DNA of 64,000 bases. Source: Clostridiales bacterium (GTDB taxonomy: Bacteria; Bacillota; Sulfobacillia; RBS10-35). Positions 41,483 through 49,810 of the stretch are shown here, in pieces. Both the position numbers and the translations under genes were made by a program. Location of the stretch: NCBI GenBank assembly GCA_018729555.1, contig JAHHQG010000025.1:186001-250000 (forward strand). The letters run 5' to 3'. Each line of letters begins with the position of its first letter. The stretch's first letter is position 1. Below the pieces are notes generated by a model. The model was not told the origin of the DNA and did not search any database. It was given only the letters and a program-made list of their open reading frames with translations.

Positions 41483-42924
41483 CCCAGGCTTATGAAGTCG
41501 TCATCGGTCTGGAAGTCCACGTGGAGCTCTTGACGGCCAGCAAGATGTTTTGCGCCTGCGGCACGGAGTTCGGGCAGCCCCCCAATACCCTGGTGTGCCC
41601 CGTCTGCCTGGGGCTCCCGGGAGCTCTACCGGTACCCAACGAAAAGGCGGTGGAGCTGGCCTACCGGGCGGCGGCGGCCCTGAACTGCCGCCTGGCGCCC
41701 CGCCTGGCCTTCCACCGCAAGCATTACTTCTATCCCGACCTCACCAAGGGCTACCAGATTTCCCAGGCCCAATCCCCCGTGGGAGAGCACGGGGTCGTCC
41801 TCATCGAGGATGAGGAGGGGCGGGAAAAGCCCATCCGCATCCGCCGCCTCCACCTGGAGGAGGATACGGGGAAATCCCTCCACGACCAGGGAGGGGAGTC
41901 CCTGGTGGACCTCAACCGTTCGGGGGTCCCCCTCATCGAGATCGTGACGGAGCCCGACATCCGCTCGCCGGAAGAAGCCCGCCGCTTCCTCCAGGAACTG
42001 AGGGCCATCCTCCTCTACGCCGGGGTGAGCAACGTCCGCATGGAAGAAGGAAGCCTCCGCTGCGACGCCAACATCTCCCTGCGGCCCGTAGGCTCTCAGG
42101 CCTTCGGCACCCTGGTGGAAGTGAAGAACATGAACTCCTTTAGGAGCGTCAAGCGGGCCCTGGAATACGAAGCCCAGCGCCAAAAGGAGATCCTGGAACG
42201 AGGGGAAGAGGTGGTGCGGGAAACCCGCCACTTCGATGAGACCCGGGGCATCACCCGGAGCGCCCGGGCCAAAGAAGAAGCCGCCGACTACCGGTACTTC
42301 CCCGAACCCGATCTCCCCGTCCTGGAGCTGGACCCGGCCTGGCTGGAGGGGATCCGCAAGAACCTCCCCGAGCTTCCCGCCCAGCGGCGGCAGCGCTACC
42401 AGTCCCTCGGCCTCAGCCCCTACCAGGCATCGGTCCTGGTGGCGGAGCCCTCCTTGGCCAAGGTCTTTGAGGCCACCTTGGCGGAAGGCGCCCCGGCGGT
42501 GGCCGCCGCCAACTGGGTCATGGGGGAGCTGCAGGGATACCTCCAAGAGCTGGGGAAGGAGGCCGAGGCTTTCCCCCTGGCTCCCCGCCAGATAGCCGTG
42601 ATCCTGAAGCTATTGGAGGAAGAGGCCATCACGGGGCCCGTGGCCAAAAAGCTCTTCCGGGATACCCTCCTCACCGGGGAAGATCCCGCGGAGGTGGTGG
42701 AGCGGGAAGGCCTGCGGCAGATGGGCGGCCGGGAGACCCTCCTCCCGGCGGTGGAGCAGGCCATCCGGGAAAATCCTGCGGCGGTGGCCGACTATCGCAA
42801 GGGGAAGAAAGCGGCCATCGGATTTTTGGTGGGCCAGGTGATGCGCCTCACCCAGGGCCGGGCCAATCCCAAGGAAGTGCAGGATCTCCTCCGCCAGGCC
42901 CTGGACGGGGAAGGGAGCCAGTAG
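41479..42924 (+). CDS. gatB: Aspartyl/glutamyl-tRNA amidotransferase subunit B
   Basis: 481 residues. Kinase-like domain with VIGLEVHVEL, CPVCLGLPGALPVPN, HRKHYFYPDLTKGYQISQ and the SVKRALEYEAQRQ segment, followed by the C-terminal YqeY-like tail domain. Phosphorylates and amidates misacylated tRNA with GatA. ATG 41479 overlaps gatA by ATGA; the upstream extension is a shadow. Confidence 0.98.
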   Translation: MTQAYEVVIGLEVHVELLTASKMFCACGTEFGQPPNTLVCPVCLGLPGALPVPNEKAVELAYRAAAALNCRLAPRLAFHRKHYFYPDLTKGYQISQAQSPVGEHGVVLIEDEEGREKPIRIRRLHLEEDTGKSLHDQGGESLVDLNRSGVPLIEIVTEPDIRSPEEARRFLQELRAILLYAGVSNVRMEEGSLRCDANISLRPVGSQAFGTLVEVKNMNSFRSVKRALEYEAQRQKEILERGEEVVRETRHFDETRGITRSARAKEEAADYRYFPEPDLPVLELDPAWLEGIRKNLPELPAQRRQRYQSLGLSPYQASVLVAEPSLAKVFEATLAEGAPAVAAANWVMGELQGYLQELGKEAEAFPLAPRQIAVILKLLEEEAITGPVAKKLFRDTLLTGEDPAEVVEREGLRQMGGRETLLPAVEQAIRENPAAVADYRKGKKAAIGFLVGQVMRLTQGRANPKEVQDLLRQALDGEGSQ

Positions 42925-42927
42925 GTC

Positions 42928-43803
42928 TTGCAGGCGGCGGTGGTGGCGCCGGCCGGCCCCTTTAGCCGGGAAGAGCTGCGAAAGGCGCTGCAAGCGGCTG
43001 CCACCCAAGGCCTGGAGGTCCACCTGGCGCCCCACGTCAGGGCCTTTTACGAAGGCCAGGAGCCGCCATCCTCCTGGCCTTATCTCTTTGCCGACGACGG
43101 CCGCCGGCGGGAAGATTTCCTCTGGGCCCTTCGGGGGGAATTTCCCCTGATCTGGTGCGCCCGGGGCGGCTACGGCTCCATGCGGCTCCTGGAAACCCTT
43201 GAGGAAGCCGATCTTCGCCGGGCCAAGGGCCGGATGCTCCTCGGGTTTAGCGACATCACGGCCCTCCTTTCCGCCTGGCACGCCCATGGAGGGGTGGCCG
43301 TCCACGGCCCCAGCTTTCTCGATCTCGGGGAGGAAGGGGACTGGGGCCCCCTCTGGAGCTTTCTCCGGGAAGGCTTCCGCGGGCGTCGCTACACCTTCCC
43401 TCAGGCGGTGACCCTTTCCGGCGGGAAAGCCCGGGGGCCCATCCGCGGAGGGAACCTCAGCCTCCTCGCCCATCTTCTGGGGACTCCCTTTTTTCCGGAC
43501 CTGGAGGGGGCCATACTCCTCATAGAGGATGTTCACGAGCCCCTCTATCGCCTGGACCGGATGCTGACCCAACTCCGGATGGCGGGGGTGTTGAAAGGGG
43601 TGGCGGGGATCCTCTGGGGAACCACCCGGATTCCCCGGGAAGAGGACGGGTCCTCCCTCCACCGCCTCCTCCTGGATCGTTTGGGAGACCTTAAGGTCCC
43701 CATCCTCGCGGACCTTCCCTTTTCCCACGAGATGCCCCGCTGGCCCCTTCCCCTGGTGGAGGCCCATCTGGATGCCGACCGGAAGGAGCTGACCCTTCGA
43801 TGA
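42928..43803 (+). CDS. Peptidase S66 (LD-carboxypeptidase family)
   Basis: 291 residues, family size. Members cleave the terminal D-Ala of murein tetrapeptides or modify peptide antibiotics. The oxyanion/nucleophile regions read WCARGGYGSMRLLE and GFSDITALL (Ser near residue 111), the catalytic Glu lies in LLIEDVHEPLYRLDRML (~193), and the His probably in LPFSHEMPRWPLP near the C-terminus. No signal peptide, so cytoplasmic. TTG 42928 is three bases after gatB. Followed by a one-gene overlap. Confidence 0.85.
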   Translation: MQAAVVAPAGPFSREELRKALQAAATQGLEVHLAPHVRAFYEGQEPPSSWPYLFADDGRRREDFLWALRGEFPLIWCARGGYGSMRLLETLEEADLRRAKGRMLLGFSDITALLSAWHAHGGVAVHGPSFLDLGEEGDWGPLWSFLREGFRGRRYTFPQAVTLSGGKARGPIRGGNLSLLAHLLGTPFFPDLEGAILLIEDVHEPLYRLDRMLTQLRMAGVLKGVAGILWGTTRIPREEDGSSLHRLLLDRLGDLKVPILADLPFSHEMPRWPLPLVEAHLDADRKELTLR

Positions 43804-44162
43804 CGGCCGAGGAGTGGAAAGAGAAGCTCCAGATCTTTTCCGGGGCCACGGCCCGCTACTCGATGGCGAGGACCACCCACCGCACCTGGCTTCCCGCCCG
43901 CGAGGCGGTGCAGGTGAAGGTGGTGGCCCTCTTCCGCGTGGAAGCCATCGAAGCGGAGGAGGGGGCCGTGGCGGTGCGGGGCGACGGAAGGGAGATCCGC
44001 ATCCCTGTGGCGGAGGCCTACATGGGCCTGGACGAAAAGCACCGGTTTTTCCTGGCGGGGTGGCCCGACGAGGAAGCCTACCACTACCTTCGCCTTTCCG
44101 ATGAGCCCCTGGAGCCCTCCCGCCGGGACCCGTGGCACCAGTACCTGGGCCGATGGATGTAA
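43800..44162 (+). CDS. Hypothetical protein
   Basis: 120 residues, soluble, no recognised family. The sequence is acidic and rich in Trp, Arg and Glu, with a central beta-like stretch (VQVKVVALFRVEAIE) and the C-terminal phrase DPWHQYLGRW. Coupled by ATGA to the S66 peptidase and overlapping queG by ten bases, so it is translated as part of the run and is likely real. Confidence 0.65.
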   Translation: MTAEEWKEKLQIFSGATARYSMARTTHRTWLPAREAVQVKVVALFRVEAIEAEEGAVAVRGDGREIRIPVAEAYMGLDEKHRFFLAGWPDEEAYHYLRLSDEPLEPSRRDPWHQYLGRWM

Positions 44163-45196
44163 CCAGGGCCTTCGCCTCCTTCGCCCGCTCCCTGGGGCTT
44201 CTCTTCGCCGTGGCGCCCGCCCGGCCCCTTGGGTCCCTCCGGCGGGCCCTCCTCCTCCGCGAAGAGCGGGGCTGGCGGGCCAGCTTTGAGCCGCCCCCCG
44301 AACCCAGGCGATGGGATCCCAAGGCCATCCTCCCTACGGCCCAGCGGGTGGTGGCCTTGGCCCTGCCGGCCGTTCCCCGCCGGACCAGGGAGGGGCGGGC
44401 CTCCCCCATCCCTCGGGGCGTCGTTTCCCGCTATGCCGCCGGGTACGATTACCATCCCCTTTTGCAATGGCGCGGGGAAGCCCTTGCCCTCTGGCTGAAG
44501 GCCCAGGGCTATGAGAGCCGATTTCAGGTGGACACCGGGCCCCTCAGCGAGCGCTCCTTTGCCGAGGCGGCTGGCCTCGGGAAGGTGGGCAAAAACGGCC
44601 TTCTCCTCATCCCGGGCCTGGGCACCTGGGCGTTTTTGGGCCTCCTTTTGACGGAAGCCCCCCTTAAGGTGAAACCCCTGGTGGATCCATCCTGGGATCC
44701 TTGCGGGGAATGCGACCTCTGCCAGCGGGCCTGCCCCACCGATGCCCTCCGCATCGCCAAAGAAGTGGACACCTCCCGGTGCATCTCCCACGTCACCCAG
44801 GAGAGGGGGGTCCTCCAAGAAGCCAAAGCTTCCCTCCTCCACAGCCACATCTGGGGATGCGACATCTGCCAGGAGGTGTGCCCCTACAGCCGGGGAGCCG
44901 TTTCCCTCGGCCGTGGCCCCGAGATGCTCTTTTCCCCGTGGTATGGGTTAGGGCGGAGACCCTTTTTGCCCACCATCCTCCGCTTAACCAAGGGGCCCTT
45001 TCGCCGGCGGGCCGCCCATACGCCCCTCAACTGGGGCGGGCTTCCCCTCCTCAAGCGAAACGCCCTTTACGCCCTCAGGCGGAAAATCCCCTTATCTTCC
45101 CTCAGCCGCCGGCTCCTTCGGGAGTATGCCGCCTCCGACCGTCCGGAATGGCGCGAGGCGGCCAGGGTCCCACGGGATGGAACGGAGGAACCTTGA
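44153..45196 (+). CDS. queG: Epoxyqueuosine reductase QueG
   Basis: 347-residue cobalamin- and Fe-S-dependent reductase performing the last step of queuosine tRNA modification. Blocks: YDYHPLL near residue 100, DTGPLSERSFAEAAGLGKVGKNGLLL near 127, and two 4Fe-4S sites CGECDLCQRACPTDAL (~183) and CDICQEVCPYS (~238). ATG 44153 gives the expected N-terminus. No other queuosine gene is in the window. Confidence 0.94.
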   Translation: MDVTRAFASFARSLGLLFAVAPARPLGSLRRALLLREERGWRASFEPPPEPRRWDPKAILPTAQRVVALALPAVPRRTREGRASPIPRGVVSRYAAGYDYHPLLQWRGEALALWLKAQGYESRFQVDTGPLSERSFAEAAGLGKVGKNGLLLIPGLGTWAFLGLLLTEAPLKVKPLVDPSWDPCGECDLCQRACPTDALRIAKEVDTSRCISHVTQERGVLQEAKASLLHSHIWGCDICQEVCPYSRGAVSLGRGPEMLFSPWYGLGRRPFLPTILRLTKGPFRRRAAHTPLNWGGLPLLKRNALYALRRKIPLSSLSRRLLREYAASDRPEWREAARVPRDGTEEP

Positions 45197-45279
45197 AGGG
45201 GCTGAGAATTGGGTGGGCCATGCCCTTCCGTCTCCCGAGCTGGTGACCTTAAGCCCGTGACCTCGCGACCCAAAACAAG

Positions 45280-45302
45280 AAGGCGGCCTCGAGGGCCGCC
45301 TT
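45280..45302. terminator. Hairpin terminator after the secreted-peptide gene
   Basis: Nine-bp stem AAGGCGGCC / GGCCGCCTT with loop TCGAG. On the minus strand it is followed by CTTGTTTTGGG, 23 bases after the stop of the small peptide gene, so it mainly terminates that operon; it could also stop queG. Confidence 0.75.
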
Positions 45303-45324
45303 CAGGATCTAGACCGACAGCGCC

Positions 45325-45459
45325 TTACCACAGCCAGTAGACGGGGTCGGGGTGGCACTCCACGTCCGGGGTGATCTCACCCTTGGGAGCAGCATAGGCG
45401 GTGGCGGTGCCCCCCACCAGGAAGACGGCCAGGAAGAGAAGGGCCAGAAGCCGCTTCAT
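45325..45459 (-). CDS. Short secreted peptide precursor (candidate signalling peptide)
   Basis: 44 residues, too short for routine gene calling. The ATG at 45459-45457 overlaps the stop of the upstream TPR/HD-GYP gene as ATGA and is preceded by a full Shine-Dalgarno AAGGAGGTGAG. Residues 1-24 form a signal peptide: MKRLL, a hydrophobic core and an A-Y-A cleavage site. The remaining 20 residues read PKGEITPDVECHPDPVYWLW, with one cysteine and an aromatic C-terminus. No family is recognised. Size, secretion signal and position behind a TPR protein match Phr-like exported pheromone precursors; that role is inference. A hairpin terminator follows. Confidence 0.75.
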   Translation of the reverse strand: MKRLLALLFLAVFLVGGTATAYAAPKGEITPDVECHPDPVYWLW

Positions 45460-46958
45460 GGAACCTCACCTCCTTCCTCAGGGATCTTGTGGAGGTGAAG
45501 GAAGCCGGCCACCATCTCGGGGTCCAGGCTGCGGCCGGCTTCCTTCTGGAGAAACTCCAAAATCTTCTCGTGGGGGGAAGGCGGCTTCGGGCCAAAGGGC
45601 CAGGCCAGGGCCAGGTAGAGGTCCACCACCAGGACTAGGCGGGCGGAAGGAGGGATGGCCTCCGCCGCCAGCCCTCGGGGATACCCTTGACCGTCCCAGC
45701 GCTCGTGGTGGGCCGCCACCCCCTCCAGGACCTCTGCGGGAAGGGGGAAGAGGGAAAGGAAATCGCGGCCGGCTTCGGGGTGGGCCCGGGTGCGATGGTC
45801 GAGAGGCGGATCGATGGGGAGGGGGGTGAAGGGTCCTCCGGGGATGCCCAGGAGAAAATGGCCCACATCGGAAAAGCGGGCCACCAGGGAGGCGACTTCC
45901 TGGGACTCCTCTTTCCAGCCCAAGGTTTGGCTGAGGGAAAGGGCATACTGGACTTTTGCCCCCAGCTGCACCGCCAGGTGGGGAGCCAGGCTGTAGAAGG
46001 AATCGCTCAACGATACCAGGCGGGAGATATCCCCCAGCTTCTGGCGCCAGGAGGCATCGAGGGGCTGGATGGGCCGGGTTTGAGGCTGGGCCAGGATGAA
46101 GCTCAAAAGCTCTCCCGCCTGGCGCCAACTGGCCATGCGGCGGATCTGGGCGAAGAAGGACGCCGAGCGGTTGAGCCAGGCGATGGCCTCTTCCCGCTGG
46201 CCCGCGGCCCAGGAGACTTTCCCGAAGAGGAGGGAAATCTCGGCGATCCCCAAGGGATAAGCCGAAGGCGCCTGGCGGTTCAACATGTCCCAGGCGGCGA
46301 CGCCCCGCGCCAGCGCTTGGGAAAGGTCCCTTAAAAGAAGGTAGGTGTGACCGCTTTCCACCTCGTGGCGCCAGAGATCGTGGCCATCTTCCTCCTGGGC
46401 CAAGGCCCGGGCTTCCTCCAGGAGGCGCAGGGCCGCCCTGGGGCGCCCCCGGGCCCGAAGGAGGAGGGCTTCGTTGTGAAGGATCTGGCTCCGGAAGGGA
46501 AGGGAGGGTTGGTCCCCGGCGATGGCCTGGGCTTTTTTCAGCTGGTGGGCGGCGGAGCGGCGCTTGTCCTGGGCCAGGGCCAAGGCGCTGGCGAAGAGGT
46601 GGACGGAAGCCGCCAGCCCTTGGGGAAGGCGGTCCGTCAGGCGGAGGAGGGCGCGGGAGGCGTCTTCGGCGGTGGACCAGTTGCCGCGGTAATATTCCAT
46701 AAGGCCCAGGTTCAAGAGAAGCCGCGCTTTCACCGCCGGTTCCAGCCGGCGCCAGGGGGCCACCTTCACGGCCCAGCGGGCTTCTTCCAGGCCTTCGTCT
46801 AAGAGGCCCAGCTGAAAAGCGGCCACGCTCTTGATATGGTGAGCCCGGGACTCCTCAAGAGGGGATCCACCCCGCTGGAGGGTTTCCTCCGCCAGGAGGA
46901 AGGCTGCCAGGGGAAGGCGGTTTTGGAGGTAGCGGATGGACCGGCTGAGGACATCCAT
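45456..46958 (-). CDS. TPR-repeat protein with degenerate HD-GYP domain (candidate peptide receptor)
   Basis: 500 residues, soluble. Residues ~1-300 are helical TPR-like repeats (ARLLLNLGLMEYYRGNWSTA near 78; SQILHNEALLLRARGRPRAA near 157; ISLLFGKVSWAAGQREEA near 241). Residues ~320-495 resemble an HD-GYP phosphodiesterase domain: H393-P394, HHE 417-419, DGQGYP 422-427 and D446 are kept, but the HD dyad is S363-D364 and the following Lys is H367. Loss of the first metal ligand suggests reduced or no c-di-GMP hydrolysis. ATG 46958 has no clear Shine-Dalgarno. Overlaps the secreted-peptide gene by four bases, suggesting a receptor-peptide pair (inference). Confidence 0.85.
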   Translation of the reverse strand: MDVLSRSIRYLQNRLPLAAFLLAEETLQRGGSPLEESRAHHIKSVAAFQLGLLDEGLEEARWAVKVAPWRRLEPAVKARLLLNLGLMEYYRGNWSTAEDASRALLRLTDRLPQGLAASVHLFASALALAQDKRRSAAHQLKKAQAIAGDQPSLPFRSQILHNEALLLRARGRPRAALRLLEEARALAQEEDGHDLWRHEVESGHTYLLLRDLSQALARGVAAWDMLNRQAPSAYPLGIAEISLLFGKVSWAAGQREEAIAWLNRSASFFAQIRRMASWRQAGELLSFILAQPQTRPIQPLDASWRQKLGDISRLVSLSDSFYSLAPHLAVQLGAKVQYALSLSQTLGWKEESQEVASLVARFSDVGHFLLGIPGGPFTPLPIDPPLDHRTRAHPEAGRDFLSLFPLPAEVLEGVAAHHERWDGQGYPRGLAAEAIPPSARLVLVVDLYLALAWPFGPKPPSPHEKILEFLQKEAGRSLDPEMVAGFLHLHKIPEEGGEVP

Positions 46959-46994
46959 GGGCTAAGCATTGGTGGCGGGGGAGGCTTTTTCCTT

Positions 46995-47016
46995 CAGGGA
47001 AAAGGTCCTTTCCCTG
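46995..47016. promoter_or_regulatory. Inverted repeat in the divergent TPR/HD-GYP-nuo region
   Basis: CAGGGAAA, six-base loop AGGTCC, TTTCCCTG: an exact 8-bp dyad 37 bases upstream of the TPR/HD-GYP start. Could be an operator for either divergent gene. No regulator is identified. Confidence 0.4.
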
Positions 47017-47040
47017 CGGGACCCCCGGCCCGAAAGGCCC

Positions 47041-47052
47041 CTTCGGCCGAAG
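47041..47052. promoter_or_regulatory. Perfect 12-bp palindrome beside the nuo promoter
   Basis: CTTCGGCCGAAG is fully self-complementary and ends four bases before the -35 of the nuo promoter, the position expected of an operator or activator site. In GC-rich DNA such palindromes also occur by chance. Confidence 0.35.
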
Positions 47053-47056
47053 TTCA

Positions 47057-47085
47057 TTGACGCTTTCCGGCGGCTCCGATATACT
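47057..47085 (+). promoter_or_regulatory. Sigma-A-type promoter of the nuo operon
   Basis: TTGACG (47057-47062) and TATACT (47080-47085) with a 17-base spacer, 31 bases before the nuoA TTG start. Best promoter match in the window; drives the eleven-gene nuo operon. Confidence 0.75.
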
Positions 47086-47116
47086 GCTAACCGCGCGACG
47101 GGAGGAGGCAAGGCCC

Positions 47117-47473
47117 TTGTCCTTCTATGTGGATCTGGTCATCTTCGCCCTGGTGGGTTTCCTCTTGCCCATCGCGGCTGTTCTGGTCGGCAAGCTTTTG
47201 CGGCGGGATTACCCCGATCCCCTGAAGGAAGTTTCTTACGAAAGCGGCATCCAGCCTTTTGGCGAAGCTCGTGTAAAGTATCACATTCACTATTACGTTT
47301 TTGCCTTGATTTTCCTGGTGTTTGACGTGGAAGCCCTCTTCCTTTTCCCGTGGGCCATCGCCTACCGTCAGATCGTTCCCTGGGTGGCCCTGGTGGAAGC
47401 CTTGGTCTTCATCGCCATCCTGGTGGTGGGCCTCATCTACGCGTGGAAGAAGAAGGTGTTGACATGGATCTGA
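47117..47473 (+). CDS. nuoA: NADH-quinone oxidoreductase subunit A
   Basis: 118-residue membrane subunit with three helices. The family block [40 protein letters not shown] is spread over residues ~39-80 and includes the conserved FDVE. TTG 47117 follows GGAGGAGGCAAGG; the longer frame runs into the promoter. First gene of the operon, overlapping nuoB by ten bases. Confidence 0.96.
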   Translation: MSFYVDLVIFALVGFLLPIAAVLVGKLLRRDYPDPLKEVSYESGIQPFGEARVKYHIHYYVFALIFLVFDVEALFLFPWAIAYRQIVPWVALVEALVFIAILVVGLIYAWKKKVLTWI

Positions 47474-48045
47474 AGCGGCGGCTGCGGCCCTTGGACTGGC
47501 GAGATCCCTTCTTGCCTGACGGGCGGCAGGGACCGGCGGTACCCGAAGGGGAAAGCAGCCAGGCTCTCCCGCCCATCTGGCAGCACCTGCCCGGCGTGTT
47601 CACCACCTCGGCCCAGCGGCTTTTGAACTGGAGCCGGGCCAACTCCGTGTGGTACATGACCTTCGGCATCGCCTGTTGCGCCATCGAGATGATGCATACC
47701 GGGGGACCTCGCTTCGATTTCGACCGGTTCGGGATGATTCCCCGGGCGTCCCCCCGCCAAGCGGACCTGATGATCGTGGCGGGGACGGTGACGGAAAAGA
47801 TGGCGCCCGTCATCCGGCAGCTGTACGAGCAGATGGCGGAGCCCCGCTGGGTGATCGCCATGGGAGGATGCGCCTCCAACGGCGGTCCCTACCACCAGGG
47901 CTACAACGTGGTGGATGGCGTGGACAAGATCGTGCCGGTGGATATCTACGTGCCGGGCTGCCCGCCCACCCCTGAAGCCCTTTTGCACGGTGTCCTTTTG
48001 TTGCAGGCCAAGATTCGCCAGGCCGCGGTGCCCAGGCGCCGCTAA
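47464..48045 (+). CDS. nuoB: NADH-quinone oxidoreductase subunit B
   Basis: 193-residue subunit holding the terminal 4Fe-4S cluster N2 that reduces quinone. Ligands appear as [11 protein letters not shown] (double Cys), [10 protein letters not shown] and [14 protein letters not shown] 47464 lies inside the nuoA end. An N-terminal extension of about 40 residues precedes the core. Confidence 0.97.
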   Translation: MDLKRRLRPLDWRDPFLPDGRQGPAVPEGESSQALPPIWQHLPGVFTTSAQRLLNWSRANSVWYMTFGIACCAIEMMHTGGPRFDFDRFGMIPRASPRQADLMIVAGTVTEKMAPVIRQLYEQMAEPRWVIAMGGCASNGGPYHQGYNVVDGVDKIVPVDIYVPGCPPTPEALLHGVLLLQAKIRQAAVPRRR

Positions 48046-48061
48046 AGGGAGGAGCCTTGCG

Positions 48062-48640
48062 GTGGACGAGGAAAAGAAGCCCGAAACGCCGCCGAAGAAA
48101 CCGGTAGTGAAGCCCAAGGTGGAGGTCCAGGCGGGGCCGGTCCCCCTGACTCCCCGCCAGGAAGAGGGGCTAAAGCGCCTGAAGGCGAAGTTTCCCTTCG
48201 TGGAGCGGGACGAAAAGGTCCGCAGTTCTCTTGGCATCCAGGTTCCCCCGGAGCACCTGAAGGAGGTCCTGGCCTTCATGAAAGAGGACCCCTTTTTCAA
48301 CTGCCAGCATCTTTCCTGCCTTTCGGCGGTGGACTGGGGGAACGCCATCGAGGTGGCCTACCACCTGGTCAATATCGAGCGGGTGGCCGACGAGTGGGCG
48401 GTGACGGTGAAGCTCCCCTATGAGGGGGATGAGCTCCCGGAAGTGGACAGCATCACCGAACTCTGGCCCGGGGCCAACTGGCACGAGCGGGAGGCTTACG
48501 ACCTGGTGGGCGTGCGCTTCAAGGGCCATCCCGATCTGCGGCGGATCCTTTTACCGGAAGGCTATACGGGGGGTCATCCCCTGAGGAAATCCTTCGTGGA
48601 TCGACGGCCGCCTCGGCAGCGCCTGGTCCGCATTCGTTAG
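48062..48640 (+). CDS. nuoC: NADH-quinone oxidoreductase subunit C
   Basis: 192 residues. Core block [32 protein letters not shown] near residue 140. The first ~45 residues are a charged Lys/Pro/Glu-rich tail absent from many homologues. GTG 48062 follows GGGAGGAG. Separate from nuoD, not fused. Confidence 0.95.
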   Translation: MDEEKKPETPPKKPVVKPKVEVQAGPVPLTPRQEEGLKRLKAKFPFVERDEKVRSSLGIQVPPEHLKEVLAFMKEDPFFNCQHLSCLSAVDWGNAIEVAYHLVNIERVADEWAVTVKLPYEGDELPEVDSITELWPGANWHEREAYDLVGVRFKGHPDLRRILLPEGYTGGHPLRKSFVDRRPPRQRLVRIR

Positions 48641-48649
48641 GAGGTCATC

Positions 48650-49810
48650 ATGGACAAGGGCTCGGAAGTCTACACCGCCGAGGAAGCGGAGCGGCTTGGG
48701 CGAGAAGGGATCACGGAACCCATCGTCATCAACCTGGGACCCCAGCACCCCAGCACCCACGGGGTCTTGCGGGTCATCACCACCCTGGACGGCGAGACGG
48801 TGGTGAAGGCGGAGCCCGACATCGGGTATCTCCACCGCAACTGGGAAAAGATCGTGGAAGGGTGGCAATACCCCCAGATCATCCCCTTTGCCGATCGCAA
48901 CGACTACATCTCGGCCATTTTCAACGAGTGGTTGGTGTGCAAGGCGGTGGAGGACGCCCTGGGCATCCAGCTGGACCGGCGGGCCGAGGTCTTGCGGACC
49001 ATCTTTGCGGAGCTGAACCGCCTCATCAGCCACCAGCTGTGGTTTGGCACCTACGCCATGGACATCGGTGCCTTCACCCCCTTCGTCCATGCCCTTCGCG
49101 ACCGGGAATGGGCCTACGACCTCTTGGAAAAGGCGACGGGGGCGCGGCAGCTCTACGCCTTCTTCCGCATCGGGGGCCTCAGGAACGATGTCCCCGACGG
49201 CTGGATCGAGGAGCTTTCCCAGTACCTGGACTACTTCGAGAAAGAAGCCTACCCCCAGTACGTGGACCTTTTCACCTCCAACGAGATCTTCATCCAGCGG
49301 AGCGAGGGGGTGGGGGTGGTGCCCAAGGAGGTGGCCCTGGCCTTTGGTGCCACCGGACCGGTCCTCCGGGCTTCGGGGGTTCCCTACGATGTCCGCAAAG
49401 CCCATCCCTACGGCGTCTACGGCGAGCTGGACTTCGAAATCCCCGTGGGGCAAAACGGCGACAATCTCGACCGGGCCATGGTGCGGATGAAGGAAATGCT
49501 GGAGTCGGTGAAGATCATCCGCCAGTGCATCGAAATCCTCCCCGAGGAAGGGGAAGTCCTCACCTCGCGGGTGCCCCGGGTCATCAAGCTTCCGGAAGGG
49601 AACTACTACACCCGGTTGGAGAGCCCCCGGGGCGAAGTGGGCCTTTGGGTGGTGAGCACCGGGGGGTTGGGGCCTTACCGGATGAAGTGGCGGGCTCCTT
49701 CCTTCGTGAACCTTCAGCTCCTGGATTACATGACCCGCGGCCATAAGGTGGCGGATCTCATCGCCGCCCTGGGGACCATCGACATCATCCTGGGGGAGGT
49801 GGATCGCTGA
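48650..49810 (+). CDS. nuoD: NADH-quinone oxidoreductase subunit D
   Basis: 386-residue 49-kDa-type subunit lining the quinone site. HPSTHGVLRV near residue 33, EPDIGYLHRNWEKIVEG near 53, and the C-terminal DIILGEVDR. ATG 48650 follows TTAGGAGGT. The TGA shares a base with the nuoH start. Confidence 0.97.
   Translation: MDKGSEVYTAEEAERLGREGITEPIVINLGPQHPSTHGVLRVITTLDGETVVKAEPDIGYLHRNWEKIVEGWQYPQIIPFADRNDYISAIFNEWLVCKAVEDALGIQLDRRAEVLRTIFAELNRLISHQLWFGTYAMDIGAFTPFVHALRDREWAYDLLEKATGARQLYAFFRIGGLRNDVPDGWIEELSQYLDYFEKEAYPQYVDLFTSNEIFIQRSEGVGVVPKEVALAFGATGPVLRASGVPYDVRKAHPYGVYGELDFEIPVGQNGDNLDRAMVRMKEMLESVKIIRQCIEILPEEGEVLTSRVPRVIKLPEGNYYTRLESPRGEVGLWVVSTGGLGPYRMKWRAPSFVNLQLLDYMTRGHKVADLIAALGTIDIILGEVDR

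Noticed and set aside
45197-45279. Possible small gene between queG and the terminator
   Set aside because: No open frame with a Shine-Dalgarno and no conserved-looking structure; treated as plain 3' flank.
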